A stretch of 64,000 nt of DNA, from assembly GCA_036971615.1 (NCBI GenBank), contig JAYKKR010000020.1, positions 372,001 to 436,000 of the forward strand, in the 5' to 3' direction. A model generated the notes under the pieces. It saw nothing but the letters and a program-made list of their open reading frames with translations. It made no database searches and was not told the origin of the DNA. This document shows, piece after piece, positions 34,751 to 45,694 of the stretch; position 1 is the first letter of the stretch, and every line of letters starts with the position of its first letter. The position numbers were made by a program, and so were the translations under genes. The stretch comes from Amyloporia xantha (Eukaryota; Basidiomycota; Agaricomycetes; Polyporales; Adustoporiaceae).

Positions 34751-35483
34751 TTTGGAATACTGTGTGATGAGAGTATATAATATACCTTTTGATTAGTAAT
34801 GTGCTGTATATATCAATAAAAGAGGAGGGAAGGACTGATGAAAGGCAGGACCCAGGACTTCAAAGAAGACACCTGTAGCAAGTCTTTGCCTTGGCCTCTT
34901 GGTTGCAATCGTGGGAGATGTGGCCCTCAAGGCAACCTGATTGAAATAATGTAAGTCCCAGCATCTTACAATTTTCACTCACTTACAGTTATAGCTACAT
35001 GAGATGTTGGGATGTAAACATGGGATGGTAGGTGTAGGCGAAGCACTTACCATGTAGGTGTGCCCGTCTTAGGGCAGCTGGCCGCCTGGTGTCCACGATT
35101 ATAGCTACATGAGATATTGGGATGTAAACATGGGGTGGTAGGTGTAGGGGAATGTAAACATGGGGTGGTAGGTGTAGGGGGGATGTAAACATGGGGTGGT
35201 AGGTGTAGGCGAAGATTATAGCTACATGAGATATTGGGATGTAAACATGGGGTGGTAGGTGTAGGGGAATGTAAACATGGGGTGGTAGGTGTAGGCGAAG
35301 CACTTACCATGTAGGTGTGCCAGTCTTAGGGCAGCTGGCCGCCTGGTGGCCAACTAAACATTGAATGTAAGTAAGATCATACCATGATCAGAAAATGAAA
35401 ATGAAGACATCAATGGAGTGTATGCAATCAGAATGAATGAGGAAATCGTGAAGGAGTGCGACTTACAGCCTCAACCGTTCAAA
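34751..35483. repeat. Tandem repeats downstream of the replicase, left copy
   Basis: After the replicase stop, a unit built on gatgtaaacatggggtgg and ggtaggtgtagg occurs about six times between 35015 and 35300. Two copies of a longer block (cttaccatgtaggtgtgcc ... gcagctggccgcctggtg) frame it, near 35045 and 35305, and tagctacatgagat recurs three times. Open frames through it are repeat-derived. Its place at the 3' side of the replicase makes it a candidate subterminal region of the element. Confidence 0.7.
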
Positions 35484-35880
35484 CTTGGTGGGAGCGGGCC
35501 AGTAAGGTGACTGATATGGCTTTGAAATGTTAATTAGAGCAAATTTGTAATGTCATTACAAAATGGGTGAAATACATAATGGTCCCATTTGAAAGGCAAG
35601 ATTGACTTGATAAGTAAATGTTGTAATGACATTAGAAAGGTTTGTATGTGGTTAGTGTGGAAAATCACTTTTATATTCCATCAGATAGAACCTACTTACT
35701 TCATTAGGAAAAGTTGTAATGTTTGTATTGGAATTCTCAATACTTACTGAGATATGGCTGTTGTAAGATTTGGTTGATAAATAGCATTGTTATAGCCTGA
35801 GCAGGTTTGCATTGCAGTTAAAGTGAATATGTATGATCTCAAAAGCAGGTTTGTATGGTCAAGAGCAAGCTGATGTAATC
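35484..35880. repeat. M unit: inner terminal repeat of the left arm
   Basis: It begins with cttggtgggagcgggccag at 35484 and ends ctgatgtaatc at 35880. It is a diverged relative of the adjacent 541-bp spacer: both contain tttgtaatgtcattacaaa (35544-35562 here), aagtaaatgttgtaatgac and acttcattaggaaa-type blocks in the same order. Its reverse complement is 36423-36819. Confidence 0.75.
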
Positions 35881-36421
35881 ATGAGGATGACTTCATACTC
35901 TCATTAGAGTGAGTTTGTAATGTCATTACAAAATGTGAAAAATACATAGTAGGCTCGTTTGATAGAGAATGTTCACTTTGTAAGTAAATGTTGTAATGAC
36001 ACTACAAGAGTTTCTAATGGGTTAGGGTCAAAATCACTTTTACACTCCATCAGACAGAACTCACTTACTTCATTAGGAAATGTTGTAATGTTTGTATTGA
36101 GATTCTCAATATTCACTGACATACACCTGTATCAAGATCCAGTTTCAATTTTGGTAATATCTTTGCAGTCTGTTTCTATGACTGTTGCCATGTGCTTGCA
36201 AAGTTAATATAGTAGATTGCTACACTTATTGGGATTAGTTTTCACAGCCATCAGATTGTCTCTATAAGTTTGTAGAGTCAATATCTGAAGAATAATCAGA
36301 GGCAAGTCATCCAATTGTAATGAAAATCTTACATTACTAAACCTTGTCAGGCTATAATAGAAGACAGCACTTCAAAATCCTCAGGAATCGTCCTGCCATT
36401 TATTGGCCCGCTCCCACCAAG
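35881..36421. repeat. R unit: central 541-bp spacer of the palindrome
   Basis: It runs from atgaggatgacttcat to cccgctcccaccaag and is the exact centre (axis about 36151) between the two arms. It is the reverse complement of 12787-13327. It contains the palindrome tttgtaatgtcattacaaa at 35914-35932. Together with M (35484-35880) it forms a 938-bp segment bounded by inverted copies of cttggtgggagcgggcc. Confidence 0.85.
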
Positions 36422-36422
36422 T

Positions 36423-36819
36423 GATTACATCAGCTTGCTCTTGACCATACAAACCTGCTTTTGAGATCATACATATTCACTTTAACTGCAATGCAAACCT
36501 GCTCAGGCTATAACAATGCTATTTATCAACCAAATCTTACAACAGCCATATCTCAGTAAGTATTGAGAATTCCAATACAAACATTACAACTTTTCCTAAT
36601 GAAGTAAGTAGGTTCTATCTGATGGAATATAAAAGTGATTTTCCACACTAACCACATACAAACCTTTCTAATGTCATTACAACATTTACTTATCAAGTCA
36701 ATCTTGCCTTTCAAATGGGACCATTATGTATTTCACCCATTTTGTAATGACATTACAAATTTGCTCTAATTAACATTTCAAAGCCATATCAGTCACCTTA
36801 CTGGCCCGCTCCCACCAAG
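36423..36819. repeat. M' unit: inner terminal repeat of the right arm
   Basis: Mirror copy of 35484-35880, starting gattacatcagcttgctc and ending ctggcccgctcccaccaag at 36819. With M it would make an uninterrupted palindrome if the central R unit were absent. Confidence 0.75.
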
Positions 36820-37552
36820 TTTGAACGGTTGAGGCTGTAAGTCGCACTCCTTCACGATTTCCTCATTCATTCTGATTGCATACACTCCATTGATGTCTTC
36901 ATTTTCATTTTCTGATCATGGTATGATCTTACTTACATTCAATGTTTAGTTGGCCACCAGGCGGCCAGCTGCCCTAAGACTGGCACACCTACATGGTAAG
37001 TGCTTCGCCTACACCTACCACCCCATGTTTACATTCCCCTACACCTACCACCCCATGTTTACATCCCAATATCTCATGTAGCTATAATCTTCGCCTACAC
37101 CTACCACCCCATGTTTACATCCCCCCTACACCTACCACCCCATGTTTACATTCCCCTACACCTACCACCCCATGTTTACATCCCAATATCTCATGTAGCT
37201 ATAATCGTGGACACCAGGCGGCCAGCTGCCCTAAGACGGGCACACCTACATGGTAAGTGCTTCGCCTACACCTACCATCCCATGTTTACATCCCAACATC
37301 TCATGTAGCTATAACTGTAAGTGAGTGAAAATTGTAAGATGCTGGGACTTACATTATTTCAATCAGGTTGCCTTGAGGGCCACATCTCCCACGATTGCAA
37401 CCAAGAGGCCAAGGCAAAGACTTGCTACAGGTGTCTTCTTTGAAGTCCTGGGTCCTGCCTTTCATCAGTCCTTCCCTCCTCTTTTATTGATATATACAGC
37501 ACATTACTAATCAAAAGGTATATTATATACTCTCATCACACAGTATTCCAAA
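36820..37552. repeat. Tandem repeats downstream of the replicase, right copy
   Basis: Mirror of 34751-35483, with the same short units (ccaccccatgtttacat) and the same two framing blocks (36960-37005 and 37215-37260). Confidence 0.7.
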
Positions 37553-40500
37553 TCAGATCTTAATGTAAATAGCCACAGAGCTGTGTCGCCCTTGAATCTT
37601 TTGGAGAGTACCAGAATCCACAATCTTCATGTTTGACTCCAAGGTTGACTTGGTACCTGTACTTATGCCATCATTGAACCATATCTGCCCATCTGGCATA
37701 ACTGCACGTGCAGTAAAGTGGAATTGTCCAAAGTATATGATGCCACACAGCCTGTATTGACTTTCACCCTGTCCTATGTGGAATATGGAATCAAAGTCTA
37801 TCTGGAGACCATTTGTGACAAACACCATAAAGTTGGGTGCTTCAGAGATGGTGTACTGCATCTTGAGCTTCTTTGGACATCTGGGGCACTTGTGTTGAGT
37901 CTTGCGCATACACAGGGCATGTAGCCACTCTGATATTTTGCGGTTCTTGGAAGATCCTAGCTTAAATGCACACTCCTTCCATAATGGCTTTGTACAGTCC
38001 CAGAGCACAGGATTGTCTGTGTCACCCTCAAGCTCAGTGTGGCAGTGATTGCAGATCAGAGTCTTGGTCACATAATCCTCTGGAATGGCAAGCATGGTTG
38101 CACACAGCTTGTATATATCAGTGCCCTCCTTTCCTTCAACTGGAAATGCCTCTGAGTCAAGTTTGTGAAGCTCAGCTCGGAGTTCATCTCTGGCCTCTTC
38201 CATGGACAACATGTGTGTATCCACCTTCTGGAATGTCTGAGTGAATCTGGTGAGCATGGCATTTTGACTGGAGATATTTGCTATCCAATGGTCATGACTT
38301 TGTCTATACACAGTGTATAGAATGAAGAAAAGAGAGTCATATGCACAGCTATAGCTCCCACCATCCCACTTGAATCCAGGAGGACCACTCTTCTCCAGTA
38401 TGTCAGATGCCTTGGACTTTTTATCTGGCGCTCACTCTGCTCAGCCATGTCAATCTCTCTTTTGCGCTTGGTCCCTCTGTTCCTTTGCACCTTGTCATTG
38501 CTGACTGTCTCCAATACCTTGGTTCCCTTTGCAGGCACATACTTGGCCAACTGAAGCAGCTGCTTGACCTTGAATTCCTGGGCCTTTTTGCTGTTGTCTT
38601 TGTGCTTTTTGTCTGGTCTTCCCAGATCCTGCCATGCTGCATCCTCAGTTGGCTCTTCCAGTTCAAACACATCTGTCTTGGACCATTTGAGTGCAGAATG
38701 CACGGTCTTTGGCACATACAGTGTTCCCTTTGCCTTGCGATATGAATAAATCAGTGCGTTTCTAGTTGAACCCTCCACCTTTTTGGGCAGATGACATTCA
38801 TAGCGTAATCGGGTTATCTCATCCAGGATCTCCAGCTCACGGAACTCCTGCCGCAGAGAGCCTGATATTCCACCTGTCATCTTGTTGGAGTCAAATCCTT
38901 GCACAATAATAGTGCCTTCATATGTGGATCCTCTGGAAAGACATGTGTATATAGACTGATGGTTTTTGCAGTTCTGCAGATCACACACATTGTCATGTCG
39001 TGTTCGCCCCTGGGATCCAAAGTCAGTCATGGCAAAGTTGGGAATAACAGCCACTTGGTCTCGCAGAATGGTCAGGGTCTTGTCGTTGGGCATCTTGCAT
39101 GTGATCTTCAGGGGCTGGTGTGACATTGGAATGACATTCTCTGGAAGACCCTCCAGCTTGATTGGAGTGGGTGGACATGTCAGTTTCACAAACAAGGTGT
39201 CCAAAGCCATCTTGTTATCATCAATGGGTCTGGCTGTCCACCCTGCAACCACACCCTCTGCACCATTTGTTACACAGCACTCTGTTGCCTCGTTGGTCTT
39301 GATCATCACAGGCATTCCTTGGCACAGTGACAGCTTACCTGGATGGTTGTCTGTACACTCATGTGGCAGATCCCACAGCACTCGCTGGATATCTGGTTGG
39401 ATGACATTGCTGGATCGTCTTGGATCAAGAGTGGTTGTCTTGCGCTTTTGCTTTTTCTTGCCCTCATTGTCAGATCTCCACTTGTCATCAGAGTAGAATG
39501 TGACCAATTGCTGGCCTGTTTCTCTAGCAAAGCGTGCACAGCCCAGCTCATTGATTTTGTCACGATATGCATTCCAAGCAGTAATCACAGAGACATTGCG
39601 AAACCTGGGCTGATTTAGTTTGGGTTTGCCCACACCACGTCCTGCAATACGCCCTGTAGATGTTTGATGTCAGCTTGTGTACATGACTTGTATCGCATGT
39701 TCTCGAGAGCCTTTCTCATTTTTGCATCATTTGGAGTTTGCAGTCTTTGCCTCATGTTTTCACGCAGTATGACCACTGTGGTAACCTGATGCCAGAGAGC
39801 CTTGCCCACAGATGCCTCTTGCTCCCGGTGACTGTGAGTGGTGTGTACAATTGTGCCTACTTTGTGGGAGTACAGTGGATATGAAGCTCCAGCAGGTGGC
39901 AGTTGGGCAAAATCACCAGCAAAGATCATGTTTACTCCTCCAAAGGGATCACCTTCATTCCGTAGAGCAGCACACATCTTGGCACATATCATGTACAGAC
40001 TGTGACAGTCCACCATGGATATCTCATCTATGAATATGTAGTCTACATTCTGTAGCCGTGCTCGCACTTGCATGAGTGCAGTGATGGAATCAGCCCCAAA
40101 TTTGCTAAATCCCAGCATGGAATGATAGGTAGATCCTGCAATCAGAGCTGCAGCTGCACCAGTGGGAGCCATGCACATGAATCTGTAGCCCTCATTGCGC
40201 TCTCCAAAGAAATGGATCAAGGCTTTGATCACTTGAGACTTGCCAGTGCCAGCCATACCACCCAGATACATTTTGAGTTGTTCACCAGGAGGATCTGTGG
40301 CATGATTGGCCACTATGCGAAATGCACGCTCCTGCTCTTTGTTAAGACTGAATTTGGCCACAGTGCTGTTGATCAGAGTCTGGTCGGCCTCGCACTTGGC
40401 CTTGAAGTTTTTGTCTAGATAAGACTGGTCAATCACTTTGACTACATTCACATATTTGTCCTCTGTCATCCCTCCATTAGTGCTTGCATTTGGATTCTTA

Positions 40501-43500
40501 GCAACTGCTTGCTCTTCACGTGCCCTGAGAATCTCTTGGCGCTTCTCAGTCAGCAGATTACGCCACTCTGATGCTTTCATATGGTCTGCCCTGATCATAG
40601 GCTCTTTCAAGGTAGCAACAGCATCTTTGTGCTCTGCAGGAAGACTGTCTAGCCAGCCAGAGGTATGCATAATGTTTTCAGCCTGCATCATATGTGCCAG
40701 ACGTAGTTGAGCTCTGCTTCCCAGTTGTTCCCACTCACTGGCTTCCCCTATCAAGTCTTCATCAGGACTCAGGCCATCTAATCCTTGATTTGCATAATGC
40801 TGGTCATCTAGCTCATCAAGTGTCTTCATGTCTGCTGCAAAGGATGGAGCATTGCCATCCAAGCCTGCTCTGCGTGCCTTGGAAAAGTCATCTCTGGCGT
40901 CATTGCACTCATAGCGAAGATGGAAAAACTTCATGACATCTCTCTGTCTGTCAGTAAAACTGTGGTTCTCAAATGCATCATGCCACAGAGTATCTTTGTC
41001 CTGCTTCAAGTCTGCTCCAGAACGCCATGGTTTGAAGAGAGTGAGCATGGTCAGACAGTATTCTTCTCTGTTTCCAGCATCTTTGCGTGGTAGAGCTCCA
41101 CCAATAAAGTTAGGAACAAGACTCTCCTCTTCTGCGACCAGTCTGGCTTGTCGAGATCCATAGCGTGGATGGTTTTTCAGGAATCGTTCAGGCTGCAATT
41201 CATTCATCTCAGCCTGGGCCTTTTGCTCACTGACTAGTGTTTTTGCATTTGCAGTGGTCAGAAGCAGCTCATCCTCAGATTCTTCTTCCTCTTCTTTTAT
41301 AGGAGTCAGCTCGGGTAGGCCATCTGGTATCTCATCAACTGTGCTATCATCAACTTTATTTAGTCTTGTGTTCTCAAACTCATCCTCCGCAGAGATGCCT
41401 AATCCCTCATCTATATGATAGTCATTCTCAAAATCTGAATCTCCACTCTCAGCATCAAGGGAATTTTCCACCGTGTCAAATGATTTAGAGTTCAAGTTGT
41501 TTTCTTGGGTCTTTCGATTAATGGGCTCCACTCTGGCTCGCCTTATCCAATCATACAGGCAAATATGCTCATACTTGGTTGGTCTGTAGACATAGTCATC
41601 AGTGGAGGAAAGAGCCACAAATTTGCCCTGGATATTGCCCAACATCACCTTATCAGGGCCTTCTGGATCAGTAAATATCACTTTTGGTGCTTCTGACAAG
41701 TCATCTTCCCATGCATGTCGAACTGCACTGACATATGTTCTCCAGAAGCAAATTCTAAACTTGTGACTGGTGTAGTGATCATTGTGGTTCAGCAGATACA
41801 TGGCAGCCATGGGTCCACCAATCTCTGAGCTTGCTGTAAGTGTGTTGACAATTTTGGTAAGTATGGATCTTGCCTTTTGTTTACGATCAGAGCTGTCACT
41901 CAGCAGCATTTCAGAGTTTTTGTCAAACACTCTTCGAATGGCATCAAACATGGTGTGCGTCTTCAGGGGAGTTTTTGTAATATAGTCTGTGACATAGGAG
42001 ATAACTGACTTGATGGCTGTTCCAGAGAGCAGGCTGGTTACATCAGAGTTGCATCGGAGAAGATAGCTGAGTACTGGAGTATATGTGTTTAGCCAAGCCT
42101 CACCTTTCTTCATATTGAGAGCTCCAGTCTCAGGATCCACAGTGGTGTGGGGAAATGTCTGACGAGGAAAGCGTGCCTTGCATGTTCCAGTCTTGACAAA
42201 CCCACATCCCTCGTTATGACCATGTATGTTGGATCTAAACACAATATTGTTGACCTCATCTGTATACTCTTTTATCCATGTGTCATGTTGCATACAAGAC
42301 TCACAGTCTACCATATGATCACTGCCATGTTTGGTACAAGGTGGGGCTGCTGGACGAGACATAATCATGGTGGGATTAACATATGAGGGGTCTTCTTCTT
42401 CCTTCTTCTTTACTTTTTCACTCACATCAACCATTGTACCATTCAAAAACTCACCCACATGCACACTCTCCAAGTACTCCACCATTCGCTGCTGGAAGTC
42501 TGAATTGGGATCCATGATACGATCTCGAATCTCCTGGGGTGTAAGTGAGTTTTTGATCCAGATAAGCATGTGTAAGTGAAGAGTGAGACGTCCTTGTTGC
42601 TCTACTGTGCCGTAGTAGGCTGCAGTATCACCATAGACCCCTCTGTGATCAACTCCAACACCTAAGACATGTTTAAGAAACAATTCAACCATGACTTTGA
42701 AGAAGCGTGCACCTGAAACTGGATTGTTGGCAATCAGTCTTTTACGTAGATCAGGGTGAAGAATGTGTGGGTGGAACATCTCTTGGGTGTCTGCAAAGTA
42801 CAATGCAAGAGGATGGGATACATCAGAAGGAGCAAATGTTATAAACCATGATGGAGCACCCAGAGATGCCGTCAGAGCCCATATTTCATTACGCATTCGT
42901 TTCCGGTTTGTGGAGGAGCCTTGAACTTTGTGAGCAACATGGTCTAGATCATTGATAATTGTAAAACATGCCTTCTCTTCTTCACTCTCAGGCTTCACAG
43001 GTCCTTGGCTCAATCGCTTGATCAGATCTTCTAGTGTGGTCATGGGGACATTTAGTATGCGGTTAGTAATGTCAGCAAAGTTCTTACGGTTGGTAAGTAA
43101 ATACCCACCTGTTGTGGAGTTCTTTATCTGCTCATGATTAAATGCAACCAGTGGAAAGTAGCGGTCAAGTTGAAATCGTTTGTCATGATACATAAGTAGC
43201 TGCTGCTTACGCTTTGTCTCAGAGACGGTAGTCACACCTTTGATATTGTTCAATCCACCAAAGCCATAAGGAAAAAGCCACGGAAACATCTGTGGATAGA
43301 GCTGTGGGTTATGATAAAGACTCTCTGGGTTCTTTGCCTGCCCTATGCCCAGCACTTTTCCAGTCTTGAATTGATGGATTGCCTTGGCAATGACTGCTCT
43401 GGGATTCTCTGCCATCATATGCATCAACTGATCACCAGTTAGACCTTGCACTGCAAAAGGTACAGGCCCCTCCATTGTTCCCTTGCCTTCACCAGGTCCA

Positions 43501-45102
43501 TTGACTGCAGTTGCTTCAGGATCTTGATCCCAGTATGCCTGATGATAGTCAATAATCACTGGAGGCACATCCTCTGGATACTCATTGAGATTTTTGTATG
43601 AGATGGACAAATCTGCATAGTCCTCATGATTCAGTTTGAGCCATTCCAATGCCTTTGCAACCTTGTCACGTCTCACCAGAAAGGGAGTCCGCTTGTGGTC
43701 CTTCTCTGTTGGTCTGTTAGGCCCAATGTATAAGAATGCAAATACTTCATCAAGCTGTGCTCTGCTTGGTGGAAGTTCAGCATAAACCTCAGGCATTGGA
43801 ACTGAGTGACAGATGACATTAGCCTGCATACGGAAACTGCCACTGACTTTGACCTCTGCTATACAGTGGTTGTGTTTGACACGAGCGACAAGCATTTTTT
43901 CAACCCAAGTAAGATCACAGAGTTGAGATGGAACCTCTCCAATCCAAAGACCATTGGCAAGGGCATTCACTGGTATCTTTTTTTCTTTGCAAACAGTCAA
44001 GGCAATCAGCACATATCTGATTACAATTGGGTAATATAATGGGACCCTCACACTGTTCAATAGGATCATCAGCAGAAAATCGCTCCTTGCGAGTGGTTGG
44101 CTGGTTGTCGGACTTCAATAGAGACAAGTCAATATTGCATTCATCCAATAAAGCAAGCTGTGTTACTGGAGTCAAAAGAGCGCACACAGCACATGGCAGT
44201 TCAATGAACCTATTCTTATTCATGTCTGAGTGAAATCCATTGACCACATCAGTGATAAGTTGAGCAGATGGTGCCTCTGGGGGAAAGATATTAAATGAAG
44301 TGTCTGTACCATCTTCTTCAGTTTGCTTCTTAACACATATGTGATCATTCTTGATAGTAGGCTGTTGTTTTGGCTTGACAGAGTGTTCTTGTTGTCTCAA
44401 CTTGTCCCGATATAATTGACATTTCTGTGCATTGGTCAAGGGATCTGTTTTCAGTGTAAATAGTGATACAAATGAAGGACAAGACACACATTTGTGTTCA
44501 CCCAATGTACGTGCCATTTCATCCACCTTCATGCGTTTGTAGTGAACTGATATGCTATGCAGACCAAGTACCTTTTTCAAAGAAGCACCGGATAGACGGC
44601 TTGCCAGTGTTTTCAATGGCACATCTGCCAATATAATATCATCGTCTTCATGGTATCTATCTTTATCAAGGAGAACATAATCTGCAAATTGGTATTTACC
44701 ATCAGAATTTACAGATGGTGTACCAAAACATACAAATTGTTGCAGATCTTGGAAGGACCAATACCGGCTTTTCTTGGCAGCCAACCCTCCACCCACTAAG
44801 GATGTATCTAAATGTGAAAACTTGACTTGATAGCATTTACATTGAGAATGTTTGCCAACATTACCAGAAAATAACCCAGCTGACATGCTCTTATATATCA
44901 GAATGCTTGCTGAATACACTCTGAAGTCATGTCTCCTGATGTGATTGCGCATACAGTAGAGGGTTACACTTTTTACCTGGGCTTTGATATCAAAAATGGG
45001 CATAAACAGAATCAAATGAAGCTTATACACCAGTTTGAGTGAGCATGAATCTGGACATGGTTTGATGACATAGCATTTGTTATTTGTATTGTGTGACTCC
45101 AT
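37553..45102 (-). CDS. Helitron replicase, right-arm copy
   Basis: Mirror of the left-arm replicase, start ATG at 45102, stop at 37553. Here a single open frame of 1,484 codons (44069-39615) runs from the N-terminal domain through the HUH motif, both tyrosines and most of the helicase, across the sites where the left copy is broken. This copy is instead interrupted near 43980 (A-run), 39651 (a G run of three against four on the left) and 38420 (A-run). The helicase and protease remainders are open at 39633-38281 and 38311-37553. Domain order is as in the left copy. The two genes converge on the centre of the palindrome. Confidence 0.9.
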
Positions 45103-45130
45103 ATAATATATGAGAATGCGGGTGAACGCT

Positions 45131-45228
45131 CTGTCGCCAAGCGACACGGATTTGTATATGAAAGTGCCCGCCAACACTTTGTCGTCAAACGACACGGTAT
45201 TTATTTCAAGAGTGCCCGCCAACACTCC
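45131..45228. repeat. Two 48-bp hairpin repeats before the replicase, right copy
   Basis: Mirror of 27078-27174: the stem-loops tgtcgccaagcgaca and tgtcgtcaaacgaca are both preserved, 48 bp apart, just upstream of the right replicase ATG. Confidence 0.7.
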
Positions 45229-45694
45229 ATTTGTATGTGATGCTGTGATATCTAGATCACATAAAGAGACAGAATGGTTATCGGCTGATAATGAGTGGGT
45301 ACGCACTGCATTTTTCTCGTAGTAATACCCAGATATTGCGACAGACTCCATAAGGAGCATAGGCAATAATTCCAGAAGAAAGCATAGCCACAGCAGGGCC
45401 ACCAAGGTGTGAGTTTTTGACGATTGCAATAACATGATGTATGGTAGAAGCAATGGTCGAGTGAGAGATGTGGAACAGAAAGCATTTGCCACGTCATCAC
45501 CATTCCCAAAGTCACATGATCAGATCACAGTCATGTGACAAGGTTCAGATCACATGACATGACCCATAACCGCCCTCAAAATCAAATCAAAGACTCTTTC
45601 TATTATTCTGGTGCAAGTTGAATATACGCAATTGAATTGAACATGTCATTGAATAAGCAGAAGTACGCAAGATACATGAGAGACACAGCTGACA

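Larger units (their letters stand above)
13327..35880. mobile_element. Left arm of a giant inverted duplication: Helitron-like unit
   Basis: The whole interval is repeated in reverse complement at 36423-58975 (coordinate sums stay at 72292-72305 throughout, so net indels are only a few bases). It carries, in order, an RPA3-like gene (minus), a GC-rich hairpin array, gene B (plus), gene C (minus), gene D (plus) and the Helitron replicase (plus), followed by short tandem repeats and a 397-bp terminal unit. The outer end starts tacgattcctgagg. The replicase identifies it as a rolling-circle (Helitron-class) element; true Helitron termini (5' TC, 3' hairpin plus CTRR) could not be located with confidence. 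Confidence 0.75.
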
